A DNA stretch of 64,000 nt from Gamarada debralockiae (lineage: Eukaryota > Ascomycota > Leotiomycetes > Helotiales > Hyphodiscaceae), in NCBI GenBank assembly GCA_002803225.1, contig NXFV01001358.1, positions 1 to 64,000 on the forward strand, written 5' to 3'. Positions 33,134 to 45,174 of the stretch are shown here, in pieces. A model generated the notes under the pieces. It did no database searches. It worked only from the letters and a program-made list of their open reading frames with translations, and had not been told where the DNA came from. A program made the position numbers and the translations under genes. Numbering within the stretch: position 1 is the first letter of the stretch; the number at the start of each line of letters is the position of its first letter.

Positions 33134-34951
33134 CTACTTAACAGCATCAGTCTGTTGATCCGAGGGCCGGGATCTGGAGGCCTCTATCGGCTGATTCTCG
33201 TTCGAAGTAGGCCCGCCGACAAGATTCTCGTTTTGCAACTGCTCCTTCTCTTCAACGGTGAGGTCGCTCTTGGCCTTATCAACCCTGATGCCTACGATAA
33301 TGAGCAGAATAGCTATGCCGGTACATCCGATACCAAGGAGGAATGCCGTCTTGTAACCACTCTCTAACCCTAGATGGGCTCTGTTCGCCACTGCTATATC
33401 TGCCCATCCGAGGAAAAAGGCCATCCCCAGAAAGACGAGACCGTTTATACAGGCACCTGCCAGACCCTGCTGGTGCTTCGGAATGCTTGTGGTGATGAAG
33501 ATGCTGCTGATGTTATACGAGATATCCACGCCAATGGTAGCGCAGACCATGGCCGGGAACACCCAAGCCCAGTAGTTCGGGGCTTGGGGCATGAACGCAA
33601 AGAGTAGGGAGCTAACCAAAAAGCCCGTGGCTGAGGCCAACAGGAGAAAGGTGCCGGACAAGCGGTGCAGCGTCAAACCACCGACGACGGCTATACATAT
33701 GCCGCCTATAGCCAGTGGGGCAAACCATGCCGCAGCTAGCAACGGTCGTATATGAAGGACAGTTTCGATGCTGCTTACGTGGTTAGAAACCTCTAGTTCC
33801 AATTCTGCCCCTCCTTGGTCCTCATCTTGTACATAGGAAAGTTGAGTCCACTTACTAAAAGCTTGCGTAGAAAAGGTAAATACCGAAACAGCCATAGGCA
33901 ATGAACAGATATAGGAAGAACATCGTAGTGTACTTTGGGGCGAAGATGCTGGCAGGGAGCAGTGGAACCTTGGCCACCCAGCCCTCGATGTAGATGAAAG
34001 CGCCGAGCAGTAAGACACCTAAAATAGCTGGGCCAAGGATCTGGGGCGACGCCCAACCTTTTTCGACGTGTGAGCTGTCGGTGATTGCGTAGACCAGCAA
34101 TAACAAAGCCGGGATGCTGGTGCCGCAGCCCCACCAGTCCATTGGGACTGTCGGCCTCTGTATCTTGAGCGGGACACAAAAGTAGGAGAGGCAGTGCAAG
34201 ATAGTAAACAGAATGCAGGCGATCCAGAAAAACCAGTTCCAGGAGAAGAGCTGACCGCTGAAGCCAGCAATGAGGATTCCCGAGAAGAAGCCGAACGGTG
34301 CGCAACCTCCGTACAGGCTAAAGACCAGGTTCTTCCTCGGTCCCGGCCGATAGATGCTGCCCAGCATCGTTATGCTCGCGGGCAGGATCGCGGCAGCGCC
34401 GAGTCCCTGCAGAGCGCGGGTGGCAAGGAGCATGGCCAGGTTCCGGCTGAAGCCCCCAACCAGGGTCCAGACCGCTAGCCATCCGATACCAGAAAGGAAA
34501 ACGATGTTACCGCCATACATATCTGCCAGTCGGCCGAAGGGCAGTAGGAAAGCACCCGTGACCAGGGTAAAGACGTTGGCGGGCCATGTCCGGTTTTCCG
34601 GGGGGATGCCCAAGTCTTGGATAAGCGTCGGTAGGAGGACATTCAATCCGCTGATCAAGAACTCCTGTAGTGTCATGAGAAAAACAGTCAGCCCCTTCTC
34701 TTATGAACTCTGTCAGGATCATGCAATAGGTCTCGGCGCCGGGCCCTAGTGGTCCTGCAGTTCTGGCTTACACATAATATGTTGGATCCCAGTACAGAGA
34801 CGCAGAAACCGATCTCCATCTGCGTATTCCTGAATACCTCGGGTCTCTGCCTTCCAAGTTTGTTAGTATCGGTGTCGTGCAAATGGGTATCCAGACGTCG
34901 ATCAAGGCCACTTTGGGCCACTGAGGCGGCCGAGTACTCGATATCGCCCAT
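33134..34951 (-). CDS. MFS transporter (DHA-type drug/metabolite exporter)
   Basis: Three exons (34951-34772, 34664-33856, 33770-33134) join in phase to 541 residues. LGRQRPEVFRNTQMEIGF precedes the first membrane helix. The exon junction restores GSNILCEFLISGLN, matching close relatives. MFS motif A appears as GRLADMYGG, followed by TRALQGLGAAAILPASI and GSIYRPGPRKNLVFSLYG, phrases typical of this fungal DHA subfamily. About 12-14 hydrophobic helices are present, with a hydrophilic C-terminus (E/Q/S-rich). It probably exports small hydrophobic compounds or metabolites at the plasma membrane. The substrate cannot be read from sequence. It converges tail-to-tail with the Zn2Cys6 gene. Confidence 0.93.
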
Positions 34952-36072
34952 GCTAGGTGTAAGCCCCTAAAATAAGAGAATGAATGGGCAAGTTGCTGTT
35001 TGAGATGGTCGAGATTGGATACAGTGAGACCGGCACTGGCAAAAGATAAGCCAACGTTGTGTAGCTAGATAGGAGAACGGACAAGACAGGCTAGAGATGG
35101 GAAAAGTAACATAAATATAAGACATATGTTAAAGACCTTCAGGAGGCCAGGGTAAGGACTAGGATTGTGACTCCCGGAGGCGTACCAGAATGATTTGCCG
35201 CAATGTAACGACGGTGAGCATTCTCATGACCGCAAATGGAAGCCAAGGTGCATCTTTAAAGCTCTATTTAGACTGAAATCTCATCAGATAGCCCACAAAA
35301 ATTGTCGCGTCCGTCTAAGCTTTCCCCTCTGGCACACTAGCAGGCGCTTGTCCATAAATGGAAGCCAAGACGCATATCTAAAACGGGGTCCAACAAAGGC
35401 ACCAACTTATAAGCAGCCCCCAGCTGGGCTTGATCGGATGGCGTGCCACAGGGAATCTACTACTATGCCACCCGAATAAATGTTACAGCCTGTTGCACCA
35501 CTTGCAGGGAATTCACTGGAAATAGGGGCAAAAATTGGTGCTTTATGAGGCTCGCCATAGGTAAGGAAACCCATACCATATCGAAACGTTGCATCTTGCT
35601 TTGGCTGACTATGGCCAACCGTCCCAAACATAAAATCGGAACGTAGGAAGCTCTGACTATTAGAAGCAATTGCCGGCAATAAACAGAATGATCGACCGGG
35701 TCTGCGGTGCATTTGTGTATCAATGCCCCTGCTGTCCAACTCAAGGATACTACAGCAACAAAAACTTACGATATTTATGCTTGGCATTACACAACTCTTG
35801 CCTCCCTTTCACCCACTCTCTCGTATATCTGAGCTTCCTATAGCTCTCTGGGGAGAGAGATAATAAACGGGATACAATCCCACCGCGGAGCATCGATGCC
35901 AACCCGAAATTCTTGATCTGGCCGGCCCAGAAGAGTGTTCCTCGTCTTTTATTCGTTCGTTCGTTCTTTTCTTGATCCTTCTCTTTCCATACCCGTTTTT
36001 CTTCCTATTCGATATTGGCCACTGAGTAGACCTCCCTATTGGCTATCTTCCGTCTTTTTACCCTCGGTCACC
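34952..36072. other. Intergenic region between MFS and membrane protein genes
   Basis: About 1.1 kb. The phrase aaatggaagccaag recurs at about 35228 and 35357 with degenerate surroundings. No reading frame with family features is present. The 3' part is the leader of the next gene; the open frame upstream of its ATG (from 35935) is pyrimidine-rich and probably untranslated. Confidence 0.5.
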
Positions 36073-37110
36073 ATGAACGCCGCGACCTCTTACCGAGCAT
36101 CCTTCTATGGACATCAGAGCTTACCTCCAATATCCAAACGACGGCAATCCTCCGCGGATATGGTCCAGCGCCAACGGACATTTGTTCCTCTTGACCACGC
36201 CGATTATAGATCTAAATGCGACCTTGAAAGAAATCCAGGTGGCGCCTTGGGAATCTACAACGTGCCTTTGGGGGCAGAACATTTGTCTGGAGAGTCTGGG
36301 ATGTCTCGGGTATGGGAACAAGCCAGTCGCATGGTCTCCGTCTACCCTTACAGGGATGCGAACTGGATTATCATAATCCTGTTTATCATCGGGAGTGTGT
36401 CCTTCACAGTCAACGGCTTCTTCGGCTTACTGCCACTTATGGTGCCCGAGACTGCCTTCAACGGCGAGGTAACTGTGGCCTCGCCTCTTACAAATGCCGT
36501 TGGCGCGGTAATGTTTATCACTGCTGGCATCCTCACTTTGGCTGCCATGTGGAACGCCGACAAAGGTATCATAGAGCCATCCGAATACAAGTCCGACTAC
36601 GGCGGCAGCCCTCCCAAGATGTACCATCCGCCGCTGCTCGGCAGCTCTGCTTGGGTGTGGGTACCATCCTCGCGCGATCTGAAAACTGCCTTGAAGACGA
36701 CCCCCTTTCAGTCGGCGCTGATGCAGCTCACTGGGGGTCTCATCTTGACCACGAGCGTGATTTTTGGAGTCCCGGGCGTGTTGGACCCAAACAACCAGTT
36801 CTTGTTGTCTGCTCTTATATTCACGCCCTTACTTATCGGGGGCAGTGTATTTTTCCTCGCGAACGGCATGCTCGTCATCTTTTTACAGGAAAGGTGGTAT
36901 AAGCCACGGATTCTAAACGCTGCTTGGCAGGGCTCGTTCTGGAACACCGTTGCTTCGCTATTTTTTGCCCTCACGGGAGCCTTGCTCCTGCTTGGGGACG
37001 CGTTCGGAGGAGCTCTGGCATCGTTTGTTGGGAGTTGGGCGTTCTTGATTGGAAGTATCATTCAATGGTACGATCTGATGGCATTTTATCCAGACTCCAC
37101 GATTGGTTGA
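36073..37110 (+). CDS. Polytopic integral membrane protein, function unknown
   Basis: A single exon of 345 residues. The ATG at 36073 (context tcaccATGA) is preferred over further upstream codons because the upstream part is leader-like. The first 95 residues are hydrophilic. About seven or eight hydrophobic helices follow, for example WIIIILFIIGSVSFTVNGFF, AVGAVMFITAGILTLAAMW, LIFTPLLIGGSVFFLANGML and FVGSWAFLIGSIIQWYDLM. The pattern of a Trp-containing last helix ending in QWY is shared by a group of conserved fungal integral membrane proteins without known role. No transport signature was recognised. The frame is intact. Confidence 0.8.
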   Translation: MNAATSYRASFYGHQSLPPISKRRQSSADMVQRQRTFVPLDHADYRSKCDLERNPGGALGIYNVPLGAEHLSGESGMSRVWEQASRMVSVYPYRDANWIIIILFIIGSVSFTVNGFFGLLPLMVPETAFNGEVTVASPLTNAVGAVMFITAGILTLAAMWNADKGIIEPSEYKSDYGGSPPKMYHPPLLGSSAWVWVPSSRDLKTALKTTPFQSALMQLTGGLILTTSVIFGVPGVLDPNNQFLLSALIFTPLLIGGSVFFLANGMLVIFLQERWYKPRILNAAWQGSFWNTVASLFFALTGALLLLGDAFGGALASFVGSWAFLIGSIIQWYDLMAFYPDSTIG

Positions 37111-37324
37111 TGAAAGGGGAGCAGTTAAGAACGTGGGGTTGTCACTGGGTTACTACTTCGAAAGATAATGCCTAGCTTTCTTGGTCATAACGCTGCATTT
37201 ACAGCGCGTGAATAGCTAAAGTTACATTTAGCTATTGATAGATCATTTATGATCAGCAAAGAAACATACAATTTTGTATCCCTTATATAAATCTGCACTA
37301 CGACTGAGTCCAATATTTTAATTA

Positions 37325-38550
37325 GGCCTGTTTGGCAAAATAATCTAGTACCAGATTACACTCAGATTATTTGCATGATATCTGAAGAATAATCTGGCCA
37401 GATTGTTCTTATATAATCATTACGTAAAAAGCACTAAATGTGCTCCTGTGCGCAGTACTCCACACGGCGTTTTAGGTCCTATTTTCCCTCATGTACCCTT
37501 TTCTTTCCTTCTCTATGCAACTGTGCCTCCGGAGAACATATTGAAGAAGGTTTTAAGCCTCCAAAGGCATCAAAGACCTTGAAAGAATCTACGATGCACG
37601 ATACTATTACTGTTGAAACCGGCGAACTAGCTTCTACGAATCCTATCAACCCCCTCCCCCTTTTCCTGCTGCACATGCCCAACCCGATCCCTTTGCTAAC
37701 GACCTGTCTTCTGATACTAAAAAGAGAGACGTACAAAGGAAGAAGAATCAGAGGAAGAGGAGGAGGTCAAACCTGAAGATGGACCTGGTATTTCATAGTT
37801 CATAGAGATGTATAAGACCCTCATTGAATTTATACTCAAATGCAATTAAGATGGCAAGATATCAGGGGATAGAATGAAGAAGGAACTCTGGTATCTGGCA
37901 GCTATTCGTGTTACAAGGTTGCTTGTGGTTTTACTGTCTCCTAGGATAAGTGCAAGAATAAATGGACCTCTGATATTAAGGAGAAATGGAAGTCCTAGGT
38001 AATGCTATCAGAGATATTAGGGTTTGGATGGCATGGTGAAAAGGAGTTATATAAGGCTAATGACAATGTTGGGCAAAAGCTTAATAAGGCGCACCATCGT
38101 GTTATGTAGCACAAGACTCATGTTATGTATTATCGAGAAGAGCTATCATAGATCCTTCATGATACATAAGCTACTAGCGCAGGAGCTGTCTCTCTTAATG
38201 CCTCTATCTCTTAAACTGACAATGATCTATTAGTTCTCGACCCTCGCCTCGCTCTTATTGATGCAGAACAATGAGCATCTGCTAGTTCATTAGCTAGTTC
38301 ATTGCCAGTCCTACAATTGAGGCTAAAATTATTATACGAACATAGCTAGAGGCATCTCAAAATCGGGATATTGATAATGATGTCAGTGTACTAGTGACGA
38401 AGAAAGCCAATAAGAAGGGAGAAGGGAAGGTTGATCTTAGGAGTGCAATATCAGGTCTTTCTAGTACAATGGAACGAGCAATCGAAGTAAAGAAAGTATA
38501 AAAAAAAATCATCTCCCAGGAGGCAGTCTAATTACTCGAGTCCGCGGACA
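37325..38550 (+). mobile_element. Harbinger-like element remnant with decayed Myb/SANT gene
   Basis: The left edge reads ttaggcctgtttggcaaa, which resembles the GGCCTGTTTGG terminal repeats of PIF/Harbinger elements, preceded by a TTA that could be the target-site copy. Inside, plus-strand fragments in changing frames follow the fungal Myb/SANT-like protein: CKNKWTSDIKEKWKS, NAIRDIRVW, GWHGEKELYKANDNV, KLNKAHHRVM, KTHVMYYREELS (37940-38150). Then SAISGLSSTMERAIEVKK appears (about 38435-38500). Such Myb-like proteins are the DNA-binding partners of Harbinger transposases. Many stops make it non-functional. No right-hand terminal repeat was found; the sequence runs into an ABC transporter remnant. 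Confidence 0.6.
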
Positions 38551-40320
38551 GGAATCTAGATTCCAGATCCGGCAATCGCAGTTGTCGCGAAGTCTGCAGA
38601 TAAACTCTCTGAATGACGAATAGCGCGAGTAAACATAGGGGTATAGATCCATTCATGTACTTCTCCGCACTGAATAGCAGAACACCTTGAGCTAGGTTTC
38701 GGAAAGATCGAATCACGACGTTCATAGCGGACACAAGGAGCAATCAGACTATGAGATGCATATCTTGACTGAATCTATTCAGCGTGATGCCTGTATCTGT
38801 TGAAGAGAAACTGATTGTGGGGCTCGCATCACAGTACATAGCAGTGTGTGGTGTAGCTTTTCGCCGGGTTTTGGACCGATTCGGATGAGCATCCAAGGAG
38901 ATAGTTATAGCTTCAAAGATCAGGGCAAGAACCGAGAGGAGGGCGTATATGCCGATGTATGTGCCCGTGTGGCTGGAATTGGAGACTTCGATCCACTATG
39001 TCAGCCAGTATTGACAGACCGAGCAAAAGAAGGAGTACAGTATAGCAGAGCCGATGAACGCCATCACTCTGGGTATGCTGACTGATTGGAACCAGTAATT
39101 GTAGACTGCGAAATCGCCTATCTTTCGAGTCTTATCAACTACTTTGGCTGAAGGGGGCTTTTTGGGGTTTTCTTTGTAGGTTCTTGAACGACAGATTGTT
39201 TGGTATCTCGTTCTTGGTTTCGTTTTGGGGAGACGGCCGGTATACCGTTCTTGCGACCTCAGCATGTCGTAGGTTCCCCGCTGTGCAACCTTGCCGTCGG
39301 TTCCTAGAACTATAATTTGGTCTGTAAAGTGGAAGTGCTGAGCTTCACGGGTATTAGCTTTGTTATGAAATAGTCGACAAGTCGAGAGGATTGGGAGAGA
39401 AGCTTACTAGAATGAGTTACCGGAACAACAGTTGTCCCAAGTTTTCGAAACAGTCCATTCGGACCCAAGAGTCTCTCAATAAACTGCTTCTCGTGTTGGA
39501 ATCCAACGCACTCAGCACATCATCCAAAAGCACAATCTCCAACCTCGCATACGCTGCACGAGCAAGAGCCTATCATGATTGGCTTCGACGTTTGACAATC
39601 ATCTGGAGAAACTCACAACACGCCGCCTCTGTCCACCAGAAAGCGCGACACCCTAGGAGTCCACCACGATCCGTCACCTCCCTCCAATCCATTCAAATCC
39701 TCATCGAGCGCACACGCATGCAACACCGTCCGATACCAAACCTCATCTAATCTCAACCGCACTCGTAAAGCCGCAAATGTTCTGCTGGATAGTCCCATTC
39801 TGCAGCCATGGTGTTTGTGAGTAATATCCGAACTGAGGAGAGGAGATGGATATTTCCCTTCGTATGGAAGCTCGCCAAGATGGATTTTTAAGAAGGTTGA
39901 TTTTCCTGCACCGATTGGACCGGCGATCATTGTTATTGAGGATGTTGAGAGGTCAGTGGACAGGTTGGTGAGGGCGGGGTCTGAGGTTGGAGAGGGTCGT
40001 ACTGCAAGATTGTCGATTGAGATTGCTGCGGTTAGGCTGATGAGTGGTGAGTCAGCAGGCTGGATTTCTCGGTCATCTGTGTAATTGCCGTTGAGTGCAT
40101 GAGATGATAGTCCTTGAAGGTGTCGTTTGTCTTCTCGGGATGGGCCGAGGAGGAACTTTTGAATGCGGTCGAGGCACGTCTTTGCTGGTGCAAGTCTAGA
40201 TGAAAATGTTCAGTTCCTGGCCTGTGAGTGATGAGATTATGCTACCCTGGAATAATCACAATGAGTCGTATAGCTGGTCCAGAGACCTGTGAAGGGAATT
40301 AGTACTCATGTTTCTCTGGA
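38525..40320 (-). pseudogene. ABC-C type multidrug transporter, truncated and frameshifted
   Basis: On the minus strand the order matches the middle of an ABCC exporter. PAIRLIVIIPG is followed by TCLDRIQKFLLGPSRED, then the Walker A of NBD1, GPIGAGKSTFLKIHLGELP. DEVWYRTVLHACALDEDL, the degraded signature region, LGTTVVPVTHS and GTDGKVAQRGTYDML come next. The second membrane domain follows: FAVYNYWFQSVSIPRVMAF, a TDTGI-LNRFSQDM motif, YMNGSIPLCLLALFVIQRVY, LQTSRQLRLPDLESRF. There are several frame changes. Both the N-terminal membrane domain and NBD2 are missing. The 3' edge meets the Harbinger-like remnant, suggesting truncation by insertion and deletion. It cannot be functional. Confidence 0.85.
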
Positions 40321-41289
40321 GTTGCTAGCCATACCATGGAGAGAACTGCGAGCGAGTGAAAGCCAAGTTCGTAAACCCTTCTCTATTGGTGCCTCTCATG
40401 TTGGTACCCTTCCATGTAGGTGCCTTTTGGCAGAGATACCTATTGTTAAACTCGAAAATGCGGCTCAATGTTAATGCCGCTGTGGCTCCCGGCAAAGCAT
40501 GGCGTGGATTAGTAAGCACGTGCAAGGGCAAGATCCGAATACATTATCACGTGCTTTGAAAATGATGCCTGAGACTTCAACACATGTGACCCATCACATG
40601 ACTCGGAGTTTACTTGATCAGTGTGACGTGTTCTATGAGTAATAGGGAGATTCCTGTCTATAAGTACAGACTACTGTAGTTGTTGTGTTCGTTAGTATCT
40701 TCGCAGCCTTAATAATCCTACTTGGTCACTCCTTATTCCTGCCTTCTCGTCTGCCACGTGACCATGTTGCGCATGCCAATCGACGGAGCAAAGTCGATTT
40801 AGCTCGTCCCAAATGTCATTTCAGGTGAGCAATTCGTGCTAAATGAAGTATCGTATTAAGCTTGTCCATTTCTCTTTTTGTACTATGGGATGTTCTAACA
40901 GGTTTACTTGGCGTTATTGCAAGCTTGTATGTGTTGTAAAGCTCTTGCATGCTCTGATATTCTGTGGCTTTTAATTGGTGATCCCATATACCATGCCCCA
41001 AGATTAATTACAACTAGGGCACGCTGCTTCGAAATCTGACGCATAGCGTGAGGGCAAAGATCTGCCACTAAAACACGAGACTTATATGTGATACTATGGA
41101 ACGAAAACGTGATATCAGCCTCCTTCATTCATTGTAGATCTAGAAGCTATGCTTGACCGCCAGCCATCGCATAAGAAATGCTTCATGGCTTCATATCCAT
41201 ATATGTTGTGTTTTTTTCTTTGCCAGAACTCGCCATTGCTTCCCACATCGTCGGAGACCAACCAACGCTTGAATGAGGATGATTATTCT
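40321..41289. other. Intergenic region, no supported gene
   Basis: CACGTG cores occur at about 40517, 40549 and 40755. A minus-strand frame near 40816-41128 has no family features. The last bases are the 3' flank of the dynamin gene. Confidence 0.45.
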
Positions 41290-43750
41290 TCAATGATACG
41301 TCGACTTCTTAGACTTCTTGGACTTGATCTGAGAGACTGAAAATACATCCCCTGGTGGTGGGGGGCATTTAGATTCGGGTATCTCAGAAGCTTTTGGAGG
41401 CTCTTCGATTGAGACCTCCGAACACTCAGACCTGTCATCAGATTCCTCGTCAGAGTCGCTGGGATCGTAGTTTGCAGATTTGAACCGGTGGACTACTTGA
41501 ATCGTGCCATCATCCGCACCTATCCAGCATATGAGTCACAGTCCAGAAGGGGGTGGGCAAAATGAATATCTTACCGGGGACTCTGACCGCGATGAAGCGC
41601 TTGCAGGTTTCAGAGCCTTTCATGAGAACGTCTAGCTGCTTAGTCAATTGTGCGCGCTGTGCGCGATTCTCCTCAGATTCACCAGCGATCCCGGCCACGA
41701 GCTCGGCAGGCATAGAAGTGACAGTCATAGGAGAAAAGATATCGTGAAGCGGGGAGATGAGCTTGGCCTCGATAACTTCGATTGCGATATCGTCGACGAA
41801 ACGTTTCAAAGCAACCTGTTCGAAATCACCAAGGGGTCAGCCGGGCTGTCTTAGAAGTAGGGGAAGGATGCAGCAGGAAGAAAAGTAAGCGACCTTGTAA
41901 TAAGCCTCCATACAATCCAAAGCCTCGGAACATGCAAAGCGATTCATGTCCGGTTCTGTACGTTGCACGAGAGCTGTCACGAGTAGGCGGAGGTCTCTGT
42001 GCTGGTTGAAATATACGCTATCAAGGGAGGAGACTCCGAAAAAAGATTTGATGATCCTCGTGTATTCATCCTGGCTCCGTTCATTTCGGACCTTCTGGAG
42101 AGCTTCGGTAAAATAATGGTTGTACGTTATTGGGTGACTTGTCTGATGCGGCTTCAGCAGCTCAGCGGTCTTCGTCTTCAAAGTCTCCATTCGCTGATTC
42201 AGAGCAGGTTCGAAGATCTTTTGCAAGAGTGCTTTGGAGGTTGCGGAGTCAGCGACGTGAGTGATTGTAAGATTGATGAATTCTTTAGCGGCCTTCCAGA
42301 CTTTTTCGACGTGGCTCCGGGTGATCCTTTCCCAGGGAGATGACTGTTCTAGGAACAAATCTGCGACTATCATGGGATTGAACGTTCCCGGTAACTCTCG
42401 ACCTCTAGTCCTCTGCATTAGGTTCTGTATGTGATCCATGAATTCTTCTCTTGTAGTCGCAGTCACCCCTCTAGCAACACTAGCATTGTCTGGAGAGTCG
42501 ACAATCTCGCGGTGGTGACCTCGTCTAGCGATACGTTCCGCGAATTCTAAGTTGAGGTTCTGTACCACGGCCCGTATGCGCTTTTGATAGCCTGGTTCAG
42601 ACTCAGCGTCCTCAAAGAACGGATCGTTGTAGGTACCATCCACAGATGCTTTGATTAGAGATTGGAACAGTTGACTGATATGGAGTAGGTAAAGCCGCTG
42701 TTCGTCCAAGGTTGCTCGAGGTTCCCCAAGCTTGTCCAACCGGTTTCGGCAGGCATTGGATTTGATTTCGATTTCATTAACCAAGCTGGGTAGTTCGGCG
42801 GCGATCTGTCTGAGAAGAACCTCGCTGAGTCTCTTTCGTAGTCTGTCGATGCCCAAGAGCGACCGAGACAGCTCCTCCCATATCCCATGGGAGAAGAATT
42901 CCTCTTCCTTGACGTCGCGATCCGTCAGTGACCACATCCCCGTTTCAGAGTCCATGTTCTTCAATACATGCCATCCAAGGCGGAACTCCACGTCCTGGTT
43001 CCTCGCAAGGGAGACATACATGGCTTCGCTCTCGGAACCGGCAATCAAAGTGTCAGGCTTTGTGATGACACCCAGCGTTCGAGTACCTTTCTTATCAGCA
43101 GCGCGGGCGAGCTTCAATACGATCTGGTTCGCATAGTCGTTCTTCGCCGAGACCACCGCGAGGATGATGCTTCTTGGTTCCTTCATGTAGGCCTGCACGA
43201 CATCCTGAACTAGCTCGACATCGGAAGCGGATTGCTGCTTCGTTTCGGAGTGGATGAGCCCAGGCAGGTCTACAATGGTCAAGTGAGGCCGATCGGGACC
43301 CGAGACCTCAACACGAAGGAGGTCTTTCGAGAAGGCTCTGCCATGCGTGGAGATTGCCATGGCTGCTTTGGCGTCCTCAATCAGAGTTGGAAGCCCATCA
43401 AAGCCATCTAGCTTCTCGTGAAAGCCACCGAGGGAGAGTTGCTCGGATTCGCTGCGAGATTCATGCGGGACTATTGACACGCTTACACCGATGTGCGACG
43501 TCTTGCGGAGGACTAATTCTATCGGAAATCGGGTGCACATGTTGCTCTTAATAGGGAACGATACGCCAGAAATCGCTTCCAGCACGGAGCTTTTCCCAGA
43601 GGACTGGTCACCGCAGACAATGATCTGTGGCAACGAGACATAATGACTGATGCCTTGCGAACGGAGGCAATCGATAGAGTCCAATAGCTCTAGTTGATCG
43701 TTAGAGCACAACCCATCTAGAGCATCTGTCTGGAACGCTTTCAACACCAT
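41290..43750 (-). CDS. Dynamin superfamily GTPase, Mx-like
   Basis: Three exons (43750-41894, 41815-41575, 41519-41290) close in phase to 775 residues. G motifs are complete: P-loop GDQSSGKS (47-54), DLPG (161-164), TKPD (230-233). The middle/stalk region has the dynamin phrases GTFNPMIVADLF and SHVEKVWKAAKEF. The second exon holds the GTPase effector domain (VALKRFVDDIAIEVIEAKLI), and the tail is acidic then lysine-rich (IKSKKSKKS). There is no PH domain and no transmembrane segment, as in Mx proteins and many fungal dynamin-like proteins. The first intron uses a weak GTCGCT donor but restores YYKVALKRF in frame. A role in membrane remodelling or antiviral defence is inferred. It is divergent from the ZNFX1-like gene. 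Confidence 0.93.
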
Positions 43751-45174
43751 TTTGAATGTTGACGGAGGGGTTAGACTTGGTTGAGGATAGGAGAAGGAAA
43801 GGAAGTTGACCAAGACAGGGCACCTTGGATGATAAAGGCAAAGCAAGGCGGCCAAGGAAAACGATACAGCACTGCTTTAATATACGTGGTGTTGGGAGAC
43901 TGAACAGCAGATGGATTGGTAGCCTCATTTGGGCTTCTGCTGCTAAGGTGACGCTGTGGAACTTGCAGGGGCCATGCTCTCGTCCACTGCTGCAGCTTGG
44001 GGAAAGCCGGCTACTTCCCCGTCCCGCATTATCAATAGCGTCTAGTGCTTCATGTTCTTTGTGTTGTGTGGTGCCTTTTGCCAGAAGCTGGTCCACTTTT
44101 CGGTCAGCGGCATTCACCATCTCTGCCATACTTGAGATATTTCGCGCATTGACCGCTTCTAAACATGTCAACATTTTGGTTATCTGTGGAAGGTTGGACA
44201 CACGAAAAAGAATTTCCATCGGCGGTGGACAACTGGCATGACTCGCCGAGCAATTGCGCCTGTTTATCTGGTGTCCAAGTTCTCTGGCAATCGGATTCTG
44301 AATGAAAAAGGCCGAATTTGGGAGTCATAATTTATTGAAGATGAAATTGTGGACAGCGAGGCAGGGTGATGAGGAGTGGAGACCCTGAGGTGTGATCGGT
44401 GTAAGGCATTGTCGCTTTCTGCTCAATTGTGCCTCTGCATACAGGTGTCGGTGGCCAAATCAAGAAGTAAGGCTGGCGCTTATTGTTTCACAGAATTAGT
44501 CTCTTCCAATGAATCGTCGCACGAAGATAGTGTGTGGCATTACCGGAGGAGGACAAAAGACTGATTTGCGGAGGACAGCCGCAAATGATAGAGCTTTAAA
44601 CCCCTTCCTGTCGGGGGCGTGAGATTCGCCCAAGGAATGGGGCGCATGGTTGTAATGCGGGGCTCTGCCAACACTCATGGTTCTAATTAATTCGTTCGTT
44701 TCAGCCGCAACCCAGATTGTGGGGGATAATTTTGTGAGCCGATGGATCACAAAGAACGTTCCATCGTCTCATTGGCCGTTAGCGCAACAACCAACAACCA
44801 ACAACCAACACCCTCGAGCTTTTTGCCAGGGACGTCCTATTCGACGCCATGGTTGGGATTTCCTATCATGCATATTCCTTCAACAAAACAACCAGTCGTT
44901 TGGACGCTCGAGTGCGGTGGGAAACATGCGAGTCCCACGATGAAGCCTCCCAAGTTTTTCCTGCGCAGAGCAAATCCTGATCTGCTCTCTATCACTATTG
45001 CCATCTTCTATTCTCTATCACTATTGCCGTCTTCTATTCTCCACTTACTTGAATTACCGCTTTCTCAAGCCTAAACCTTTAGCTACTGAGCAAACTGACT
45101 TGCTCTTCCCGTTTGCTTGCAAGCTTCAGTCCATCATACATGAATCTAGAAGATTCCAACACACATCTTCCAGA
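43751..45174. promoter_or_regulatory. Shared intergenic region between Mx-like and ZNFX1-like genes
   Basis: About 1.42 kb separates two divergent starts. A minus-strand frame at 43701-44219 (starting MEILFRVSN, helical, with AADRKVDQLLAKG) looks partly protein-like and could be a small gene or an upstream exon, but it overlaps the dynamin leader and has no recognised family. A caacaac tandem run lies at about 44785-44810. Pyrimidine-rich stretches near 44990-45060 (tctatcactattgcc repeated twice) precede the helicase start. A shared promoter is possible. Confidence 0.4.

Noticed and set aside
35935..36072. N-terminal extension of the membrane protein
   Set aside because: The upstream in-frame segment is pyrimidine-rich leader sequence without a plausible ATG advantage; the ATG at 36073 has better context.
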